This document shows positions 7,501 to 10,871 of a stretch of 10,871 nucleotides of DNA, in pieces (position 1 is the stretch's first letter; every line of letters begins with the position of its first letter). The translations under genes and the position numbers were made by a program. The notes beneath the pieces are model-generated. The model did no database searches and was not told the DNA's origin. It saw nothing but the letters and a program-made list of their open reading frames with translations. Origin of the DNA: Lachnospiraceae bacterium (GTDB lineage: Bacteria > Bacillota > Clostridia > Lachnospirales > Lachnospiraceae); the NCBI GenBank assembly GCA_900770225.1, contig CAAGJU010000274.1:1-10871 (forward strand). The letters are read 5' to 3'.

Positions 7501-8005
7501 TCTTGCGCAGAATGTGAAGGCGGAAGCTTCTGGAACCGATGCGGGCGAATATACGATGGGTCTTACGGAAAACAGCTTTATCATTACCGGAACCGATAAC
7601 TATCAGGGTGTTACGGTGAATGTCATCGATGGTAAACTGACGATCACTCGGGCTCCGCTTACTGTGAAAACAGAGAATGCTGAGAAGGTCTATGATGGTA
7701 AGCCGCTGACGGCTGGTGGTTCATTGAGCGGTATTGTGAACAGTGAGACGCTGACGTTTAAGGCAACTGGAAGTCAGACGAATGTCGGTTCTTCCGATAA
7801 CACATATTCGATCACATGGGATGGTTCCGCGAAGGAAACCAACTATACGGTCAGTGCGACTCTTGGAAAGCTGACGGTAAAGGCTCGTCCGTCGTCGGAT
7901 GAATCGAAGTCTTCTTCCGGATCTTCAACTACTACATTCTTCCCGACAACTTCGGCGACACACTTCGTTCCGCGTACGAGTGCTGAGGGTTCTGTGGAAG
8001 AATAG
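1511..8005 (+). CDS. Giant secreted InlB/MBG-repeat surface protein (putative adhesin)
   Basis: The ATG at 1511 follows GAAGGAG (1501-1507) and gives 2164 residues; an in-frame TTG at 1475 lacks such a site. Residues 1-31 form a signal peptide (KRIRK, hydrophobic core, cleavage after AVA). Residues 32-150 are rich in Glu, Pro, Thr and Ala, a likely wall-spanning or extended stalk. About 156-293 form a beta-rich domain ending in EHFSIYVIS, common at the head of large Bacillota surface proteins. Residues 294-1084 hold InlB-B-type units with GW-like boxes (GYKFLGW, GYVFSGWY, GYKWVGW). Residues 1085-2124 hold twelve MBG units marked by YDGTALT-like boxes. The Ser/Thr tail (2125-2164) contains VPRTS but no LPXTG motif, hydrophobic segment or basic end. 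By family it is an extracellular adhesion or matrix protein; its ligand cannot be told. It appears monocistronic, with its own terminator. Confidence 0.85.
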   Translation: MKRIRKNFLEIGLNTILTAAMFCSLGINAVAEDEGTPAATDAPAEVTETVEAPLPEPEPEPEVVEETPAAEETVESAVEETAAPAQETAAAEVTAVPQESAAPTPEVTAAPAEETPAAPEETAEAAKPEETAAPEETAEPEPTAEATAETVTYMPAGTFVKSTSQMTVTVSYDGHTFKDGTTMRVSDVSRSEALAAAEQGTEGDEEVIDAVAVDITFLSADGTEVQPEGAVSVSMVPNTPLETTATSTTEVIHKDDNGNTETVSADVSANGADFSAEHFSIYVISSKDNPAIATYIFHDADGNEISTQKVKSGETVYAPTTPEKSGYKFLGWSYTQNATALQAGDPGDVSTITASVSSTGDVNLYPVFQQVYYVFFLDNQGRVSTTKEGVTNDTISVSDVKIPLDSANSVTGWYTDPGFTNKVDSVTLSDHNVTLYPKVEAGHYLYFASGEGADYIEPEFVAATEGTKAPETPSRPGYTFRYWSATEGGSEYTFGSTISEDATLYAVWTADKNTSYTVIYWWENANDDNYSFHESETRTGESGSTVSISGVAKSYEGFTLNADKTNAANSSTTIAGDGSTLVNIYYVRKQYSVRFYYVTVTYPWWDLRHRHPEYSWQEYTDLRITAKYGANISDKWPSSISSIWGTKQGETGGESPYQSGISVMPLNGASFYYAEQSGQYTINSNYYTEGLDGKYHLHHTDSSKSDGNRWTTTPEDHYDIEGFTYTNNVKDGSKYQRVGGSNTYEANFKYSRNSYTINFINGGTTTSQTYKYEADLSSVTLPANPEKPSGVPDGYVFSGWYDNELGAGDPAALPSTMPAHNITLYAKWAAPTYQGTIHLSIDGAKTPITYAITYGTTINENEMPTVKDAEGNVIQQGSGEEVIVPKGYKWVGWATKNDDSFIVFNFNTKVFGAITLYPYYTNTEQYFVTYANGEGGSGTLPTDSKAYAENSYADIQYAYGITPPDGKTFLYWSDGSNHYYPGDKVKITGNLTLTAAFGDTPETTSIIYHSNYPAGSELADTSTLVDGQANNTAITLEKAGFAAPKGYYFVEWQDAAGTKYPVGTKIGIDNTSENHLYAVWEKKQEITVTAKDASKMYDGTALTLNDFTVIGLSKEYTADVTVSGSITDVGTTENKVTSVVIRKGNEDVTDKFSVTAKNGTLTITKRKVTLTSESASKEYDGTALTKPDVTVGGNGFVNGEVSDIKATGTITNVGTKFNAITFTKNSGFKEGNYEITEKPGTLTITNNAAEIKVTAGSATKTYDGTALTEKNYSITGLPEKFTAEVGVSGTITDAGTENNTISSVVIKLGDENVTEQFSNIQKATGTLTVNKRTVNLKSESASKTYDGTALTRPDVTVTGDGFVDGEVSDIKATGSIITAGSVTNTIEYTENTGFKKDNYSITKDEGTLTITQHEGEIVVTAKNAEKTYDGTALTENNADVSGVPEGYTADVTVSGMITDAGTTENVVTGVVIKNGSGNDVTDQFKNITKNNGTLTITRRSVTLTSSSVTREYNGTELTAPDVTVTGDGFVQGEVSDIKATGAITEVGSVENSITYTGTGAFKESNYDISVKPGTLTITKNTALIHVIAEKAEKLYDGTELTGTYKITGLPEGFTAAITLRGSITNAGSVDNVVESVSIQKNGEDVTSQFSNIVTEKGTLTVTKRTVNLKSENASKTYDGTALIREDVTVTGDGFVKGEVSDIKAVGTITKAGHTLNTITYSVDKDKFNENNYNITKDEGTLTITKRSVNLVSETANKIYDGTPLTKPEVEITGDGFVKGEVNDIKAVGTITNVEDNPVTNTVTYKSGTGFDPENYTINITEGKLTISKRKVTLTSESASKTYDGMALTKEEVTADGDGFVSGEGATYSSFASITNVAESPADNTFEYQLNEGTKAENYEITRSYGTLTITQADPIVITITGNTAETVYDGKEHTVSGVTVEGGTVTTGSAKKAFSNFFTSLANRMSVLVTNVQAEETGTDGNGLITVKNLPAGITVSLAQNVKAEASGTDAGEYTMGLTENSFIITGTDNYQGVTVNVIDGKLTITRAPLTVKTENAEKVYDGKPLTAGGSLSGIVNSETLTFKATGSQTNVGSSDNTYSITWDGSAKETNYTVSATLGKLTVKARPSSDESKSSSGSSTTTFFPTTSATHFVPRTSAEGSVEE
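2390..4762 (+). other. InlB-B-like repeat region of the surface protein
   Basis: This encodes residues 294-1084, about nine divergent beta-grasp-like units. Typical boxes are GYKFLGWSY, NSVTGWYTD, GYTFRYWSA, GYVFSGWYD, GYKWVGWAT, GKTFLYWSD and GYYFVEWQD, each followed by an LYPVF, LYAVW or LYAKW strand. A central part (about 3060-3770) is different. It starts TVIYWWENANDDNY, is rich in Tyr, Trp and His, and includes YPWWDLRHRHPEY. It may be a separate binding module rather than a spacer unit. Unit borders are approximate. Confidence 0.7.
4763..7882 (+). repeat. Twelve-unit MBG-type tandem repeat array
   Basis: Units are about 82-84 codons and fall into two classes. Class A starts like ITVTAKDASKMYDG and carries a VTDKF/VTDQF box. 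Class B starts like KVTLTSESASKEYDG and carries GFVxGEVSDIKA. By reading: A1 4763-5008, B1 5009-5257, A2 5258-5506, B2 5507-5755, A3 5756-6007, B3 6008-6256, A4 6257-6502, B4 6503-6748, B5 6749-6997, B6 6998-7249, a divergent C unit with an insert 7250-7651, and a short final unit 7652-7882. MBG domains are known as repeated stalk modules of surface proteins. No cysteines or catalytic motifs are seen in the array. Confidence 0.8.
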
Positions 8006-8036
8006 AAAGAATAATTTAATTCATTAGCTATCCCCC

Positions 8037-8091
8037 GCAATCGCTGCCTGCCGCTGCCCTCTCGGCGGCAGGTGGTGGTTGCTTTATTATT
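8037..8091 (+). terminator. Strong rho-independent terminator after the surface-protein gene
   Basis: An 18-bp stem pairs 8037-8054 with 8065-8082, with four G-U wobbles, around a ten-base loop (8055-8064). It is followed by TTTATTATT. It lies 31 bases after the stop codon and should insulate the adhesin transcript from the two-component operon. Confidence 0.85.
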
Positions 8092-8109
8092 CTTGATTTT
8101 GTATATAAA
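8079..8109 (+). promoter_or_regulatory. Candidate promoter of the two-component operon
   Basis: TTGCTT (8079-8084) and TATATA (8102-8107) are 17 bp apart; TATAAA at 8104-8109 is an alternative -10 with a 19-bp spacer. The -35 overlaps the 3' arm of the adhesin terminator. Transcription would start near 8114-8117, shortly upstream of the GTGTAC inverted repeat. Confidence 0.4.
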
Positions 8110-8123
8110 TTACTTATGGAAAG

Positions 8124-8136
8124 GTGTACGGTACAC
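8124..8136 (+). promoter_or_regulatory. Inverted repeat between promoter and regulator start
   Basis: GTGTAC and GTACAC flank a single G, giving a 13-bp dyad. It overlaps the only SD-like sequence (GGAAAGG, 8118-8124) of the regulator gene, which is itself about 16 bases from the ATG, further than usual. As DNA it could be an operator. As RNA it could form a five-pair hairpin that covers part of the ribosome binding site. Confidence 0.35.
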
Positions 8137-8140
8137 ACAA

Positions 8141-8860
8141 ATGCGTATTGCCCTTTTGGAAGACGATGAACAGGAAAAGGAACAGTTTCTGGCTGCTCTT
8201 CATGAATGGGACCCGACCCGCGACGCCGAGTGCTACAGCTCCATTGAAGATCTGATGGAAGGTGCGAAGCGGTCTCCCTACTTTACTGTTGCCTTTTTGG
8301 ATGTATATTTGCCGATGGAGTCAGGGATCGATGCGGCAAAGAAGATGCGGACCATCTCTCCGCGTACGGAACTCGTCTTTGTGACGACAAGTCAGGCGCA
8401 TGCGATCGAGGCCTTCAACATGAATGCGCTCCATTATATTGTGAAGCCCATTTCCTCCGCTGATATCCGCGAAGTATTTGAACGGATCCGGAAAAACAAT
8501 AACCGGCGGCCCGCCATTTGTCTGAAGTCAAACAATGCGGCCCGCATGATTCATTTCGAAGACATTGCCTATATTGCAAGTGACAATCATCAGGTACAGA
8601 TTCATCTGCGCAAGGGGGGCATGATTTCTGTCTATATGCGGCTGAGCGATATTCAGGAACAGCTCGATGAAAGCTTCCTGAAGGTGCAGCGCAGCGTCAT
8701 TGTGAACGCCGACTTTATTGAGCGCATGACGGCGGAAACCTGCGTATTAAAGAATAAGGAAGTAATATCGCTTTCGCGCAAGGATCGCAGCGAGATACGC
8801 CGTGCCTATGATGAATTTGTATTTCTGCATCTTGCGGGGAGAACGGGTACGACGATATGA
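8141..8860 (+). CDS. LytTR-family response regulator
   Basis: This 239-residue protein has a receiver domain (about 1-118) followed by a LytTR DNA-binding domain (about 130-232), the AgrA/LytR architecture. The acidic pair is E7-D8-D9, the phosphate-accepting Asp is D54 in FLDVYLP, the switch Thr is T82 or T83, and the conserved Lys is K102 in IVKP. The second half shows the LytTR pattern HFEDIAYIASDNHQV and FLKVQRSVIVNADFI. The ATG at 8141 was chosen because it begins the receiver fold directly. Upstream in-frame GTG/TTG codons would add a hydrophobic stretch lying in terminator and promoter DNA. It should be phosphorylated by the overlapping kinase and then bind paired direct repeats in target promoters. 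The regulator gene precedes the kinase gene. Confidence 0.92.
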   Translation: MRIALLEDDEQEKEQFLAALHEWDPTRDAECYSSIEDLMEGAKRSPYFTVAFLDVYLPMESGIDAAKKMRTISPRTELVFVTTSQAHAIEAFNMNALHYIVKPISSADIREVFERIRKNNNRRPAICLKSNNAARMIHFEDIAYIASDNHQVQIHLRKGGMISVYMRLSDIQEQLDESFLKVQRSVIVNADFIERMTAETCVLKNKEVISLSRKDRSEIRRAYDEFVFLHLAGRTGTTI

Positions 8861-10272
8861 ATCAATTGGAACCCTATGTGATACAGATGCTGGGATTTTT
8901 TCTTCAGATCTTTCCCGCTTCGATGATGGCGTATGTGCCCTTTGAGGAGAAATCCTTTCGCAGGAAGCGCACTCGGACCATTGGTATGACGGCCGTATTG
9001 ATGATCATCTTTACGGTTCTTTTTCCTGTGGTGGCCGCCTTTGTGATGAAGAGGGTGAACGTAGATATCAACTCCTATACCAATATCTACATGTTTACGC
9101 TGGCGATGTTATTTATGGGGTTCTTCTTTTATCAGATCAATGAGCCGTTCATCAAGAAGATGCTTGTCTATGTCCATTCCATCTTCCTGGTTGTGGAAAT
9201 ATTCCTAATCCGCGCAATGTTACAGCCGTGGTATCCGACATTGTTTACCGGTGGCTTCCAGAAAACCGATATCTTGATCATGATCCCGATCGTGGCGTCG
9301 TGCAGCCTTTTATGTTTCGTCATCAATCGATTGATCATGCGCAAATATCTGCGCGGCTTTGACACACAGACGATGCGGAATGAGAGTCTGGTTCTGATCC
9401 TGATGTTCTGGTTCTATTTCGCGATGTTGATCTATTACATTCTTCGGCTTCGTTCCAATGCCGGCGGTCTGACGGCCGGGGGATTTTCCCATCTGGCGCC
9501 GGCGTTTCTGGTCAACGGCATCATTCTGCTGATGTACTTTACGTTTCTTCTGCGGGATTCAGCAGTGCGCAGGGAACAATATGAGATCCGTCGAATTCAC
9601 GACACCGAGACTTTGCAGTATCAGAAGATTGAGCGCGAAATGGAGACGGCCCGCCGCCAGCAGCACGATCTGATGCACCAGCTCAATGAGATTTATCGGC
9701 TGGCGGATAAAGGCGAAACGGATCAGATTAAGGCATCCGTGGAAAAGATGGCCAAGAGCTACCGCCTCGTTGCGAAGCAGAGGTTCTGTGAAAATCCGGT
9801 TCTGAACAACCTTCTTCGCTATTACTTTCAGTGGGCGAAGGATAATGAAATATCCTGCGAAGTCATGGCAGATGTGCCTGTGCTTGACATCGATGACAAT
9901 GATCTGACCATTCTGTTTGGAAACCTGATGGAGAATGCCATCATTGGCAACGAAAACGTAGAGGGCCAGAAATGGATTCGCGTCAAGGCAGAAGTAATCG
10001 GAAGCCGCCTCGCGATCCTGATCGAAAATGCCTGCGACGAAGTCAGTACGACGCGCGCCTTTGATGCCAAGAAGGTATATCAGTCCTATGCCGCTTTTCA
10101 GTCGGTTCATTTCCGTAAAGGCGTGGGACTTTCCGTTGTACAGAATATTGTTGATCGCTACCAGGGATCGGCAGAATACCGTTACGATGCGGAGAATCAT
10201 ACATTTACGTCCCGTATTCTGTTAATGACACAGGCGCCGCAGAGCTCTGCGGCGATTGAAGATGCGGCCTGA
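8857..10272 (+). CDS. AgrC/HPK10-like membrane sensor histidine kinase
   Basis: The ATG overlaps the regulator stop in ATGA, suggesting translational coupling and one operon. The 471 residues hold about six or seven membrane helices in 1-232 (near 8-26, 43-64, 77-93, 102-120, 138-158, 178-196 and 214-232), with no large outside domain, as in peptide-sensing kinases. A coiled-coil linker (about 235-268) leads to the phospho-His motif RRQQHDLMHQL with H270; AgrC-like kinases usually have HDxxNH, so the second Asn-His is changed to His-Gln. The ATPase domain has an N-box-like NLMENAIIGN (356-365), IENACDE (389-395) and a GVGLSVVQNIV G-box (422-432). By family it would sense an extracellular ligand, often a peptide, and phosphorylate the LytTR regulator. 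No agrB or agrD gene accompanies it, so the ligand is unknown. Confidence 0.9.
   Translation: MNQLEPYVIQMLGFFLQIFPASMMAYVPFEEKSFRRKRTRTIGMTAVLMIIFTVLFPVVAAFVMKRVNVDINSYTNIYMFTLAMLFMGFFFYQINEPFIKKMLVYVHSIFLVVEIFLIRAMLQPWYPTLFTGGFQKTDILIMIPIVASCSLLCFVINRLIMRKYLRGFDTQTMRNESLVLILMFWFYFAMLIYYILRLRSNAGGLTAGGFSHLAPAFLVNGIILLMYFTFLLRDSAVRREQYEIRRIHDTETLQYQKIEREMETARRQQHDLMHQLNEIYRLADKGETDQIKASVEKMAKSYRLVAKQRFCENPVLNNLLRYYFQWAKDNEISCEVMADVPVLDIDDNDLTILFGNLMENAIIGNENVEGQKWIRVKAEVIGSRLAILIENACDEVSTTRAFDAKKVYQSYAAFQSVHFRKGVGLSVVQNIVDRYQGSAEYRYDAENHTFTSRILLMTQAPQSSAAIEDAA
10235..10254. repeat. Perfect 20-bp palindrome at the 3' end of the kinase gene
   Basis: CGCCGCAGAG is followed directly by its exact reverse complement CTCTGCGGCG. 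It lies inside the last codons of the kinase gene, one base upstream of the -35 of the next promoter. As RNA it could form an eight-pair hairpin with a four-base loop, but no T run follows. Confidence 0.7.
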
Positions 10273-10284
10273 AAATGCTATAAA
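10256..10284 (+). promoter_or_regulatory. Promoter of the DivIC/FtsB-family gene
   Basis: TTGAAG (10256-10261), a 17-bp spacer and TATAAA (10279-10284) preceded by TGC give a good sigma-A-type promoter with an extended -10. It starts inside the kinase gene and would give a transcript starting near 10291, so the division gene can be expressed independently of the two-component operon. Confidence 0.65.
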
Positions 10285-10314
10285 GAGAGATGTCTCACCA
10301 GAAAGGAGGCCGCT

Positions 10315-10695
10315 ATGCCAGACACGAAAAAGAAAACGGGAAAGACAAAGACTGGGAAAACAAAGAAAAAACGTCTTACCCCGGTTATGAAGCTCCTTTG
10401 TCTTGGCTTGATTGCTGTTTCCTGCTGGATGCTCGTGGAAGTTGGGCGTGAAGTCTATACGACAATTACGCTTCAGAAAAAACTGAGCGAGGTACAGACG
10501 CAGCTGCAGCAGGTACAGGATGAGAATTCCTACCTGACCAGCGAAAAGGAAAAGCTGCAGGATCCGGATTATGTGGCAAGCTATGCCCGCGGCAGCTATC
10601 TGCTGTCGAAGGATGATGAGCAGATCTTCTATCTGCCGGAAAACAGTGACAGCAGCACCAGCAGCACAAGCGGTACAAGCAGTACAAGTAACTGA
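10315..10695 (+). CDS. DivIC/FtsB-family septum formation initiator protein
   Basis: The 126-residue bitopic membrane protein has a Lys-rich cytoplasmic N-terminus (1-22), one membrane helix (about 25-42), an outside coiled coil (about 50-84), and a DPDYVASYARGSYLLSKDDE segment matching the conserved end of the FtsB/DivIC fold. A Ser/Thr/Gly-rich tail (about 111-126) follows. Proteins of this family join FtsL and FtsQ/DivIB in the division complex and help activate septal wall synthesis. AAAGGAGG (10302-10309) sits five bases before the ATG. The usual Bacillota neighbours of divIC (yabR, tilS, ftsH) are not seen, so it could be the main DivIC or a second paralog; the family is clear but the gene name is not. 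Confidence 0.82.
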   Translation: MPDTKKKTGKTKTGKTKKKRLTPVMKLLCLGLIAVSCWMLVEVGREVYTTITLQKKLSEVQTQLQQVQDENSYLTSEKEKLQDPDYVASYARGSYLLSKDDEQIFYLPENSDSSTSSTSGTSSTSN

Positions 10696-10721
10696 GGCAT
10701 CGAAGCAGTCGATGCCTTTTT
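10695..10721 (+). terminator. Rho-independent terminator after the DivIC-like gene
   Basis: AGGCATCGA (10695-10703) pairs perfectly with TCGATGCCT (10709-10717) around an AGCAG loop and runs into five T (10717-10721). It starts at the last base of the stop codon and ends 16 bases before the next start codon, so the downstream gene needs read-through or an internal promoter. Confidence 0.8.
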
Positions 10722-10737
10722 CACGGAGGGAGAGAAT

Positions 10738-10871
10738 ATGATTAAGAAACACGTCGTCGCAAACGTCAGCTGGATCGGGTATTTGGACTATGAACTGAAG
10801 CAGTTCCATGGCAGCGAATACAGCCTGCACCATGGCAGCAGCCAGAATGCCTACCTCATCGAAGAGGGTAA
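10738..10871 (+). CDS. A-type flavoprotein (flavodiiron, FprA-like), 5' part only
   Basis: Only the first 44 codons are in the window. They read like the start of the metallo-beta-lactamase-like diiron domain of flavodiiron proteins: VSWIGYLDYELKQFHG, then HHGSSQNAYLIEEG, corresponding to the family pattern WVGxxDWxxRxFHGxxxxxGTTYNAYLI. The His- and Asp-rich diiron ligands lie beyond the edge. Such cytoplasmic enzymes reduce oxygen or nitric oxide in anaerobes, using FMN and a diiron site. GGAGGG (10725-10730) is placed seven bases before the ATG. No promoter is visible between the preceding terminator and this start. Confidence 0.78.
   Translation, partial: MIKKHVVANVSWIGYLDYELKQFHGSEYSLHHGSSQNAYLIEEG

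Noticed and set aside
8072..8140. In-frame extension of the regulator starting at GTG 8072, giving a hydrophobic N-terminus followed by KGVR
   Set aside because: It lies in the terminator 3' arm and promoter-like AT-rich DNA, has no proper ribosome binding site, and response regulators begin directly with the receiver fold as the ATG at 8141 does. It is in the same frame as the adhesin and resembles a sortase anchor, but two stop codons (8003, 8012) separate them, so I treat it as coincidence.
9559..10200. Long minus-strand ORF opposite the kinase gene
   Set aside because: The kinase frame carries recognisable His, N-box and G-box motifs; the opposite frame has none.
10222..10833. Minus-strand ORF opposite the division gene and flavodiiron start
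   Set aside because: It spans a terminator and two well-supported plus-strand genes and shows no family pattern.

Overview
The window looks like the chromosome of a host-associated, low- to mid-GC anaerobic member of the Bacillota. Support comes from a giant InlB/MBG-repeat surface protein, an AgrC-type kinase with a LytTR regulator, a DivIC/FtsB-type division protein with a Lys-rich N-terminus, the start of an A-type flavodiiron protein, strong GGAGG ribosome binding sites and extended -10 promoters. Erysipelotrichia is my best guess at class level, but nothing visible proves it. No tRNA, rRNA, CRISPR array or insertion sequence is visible.

Left part (1-1510). The left edge carries what looks like the truncated terminator of a rightward gene outside the window. 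It faces the terminator (158-187) of a leftward glycosylasparaginase gene (182-1135). I see no gene in 20-157. The divergent intergenic region (1136-1510) is unusually structured. It holds an extended -10 promoter for the asparaginase, a 9-bp direct repeat with a 12-bp spacer just upstream of that promoter, a 29-codon ORF with a near-ideal ribosome binding site, a 45-nt inverted repeat inside that ORF, and two mutually exclusive short hairpins before the adhesin gene.

Middle (1511-8082). One 2164-residue secreted protein fills this part: signal peptide, acidic Pro/Thr/Ala-rich stalk, an N-terminal beta domain, about nine InlB-B-like units, then twelve MBG-type units in the order ABABABABBBCD. 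It ends in a Ser/Thr tail without a recognisable sortase anchor. A strong GC-rich terminator follows.

Right part (8083-10871). A two-gene operon encodes a LytTR response regulator and a polytopic AgrC-like histidine kinase, overlapping by four bases. The kinase gene ends with a perfect 20-bp palindrome beside a good promoter for a DivIC/FtsB-family gene. That gene ends in a terminator only 16 bases before the start of a flavodiiron gene that runs off the window.

Functional reading (inference): a surface adhesin, a cytoplasmic enzyme for glycosyl-asparagine (glycoprotein debris) and a peptide- or quorum-sensing-like two-component system sit together. The direct repeat upstream of the asparaginase promoter has the geometry of LytTR-family sites, so the regulator could control the left-hand genes. 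This link is untested. No AgrB/AgrD pair is present; the 29-codon ORF is the only peptide candidate seen.
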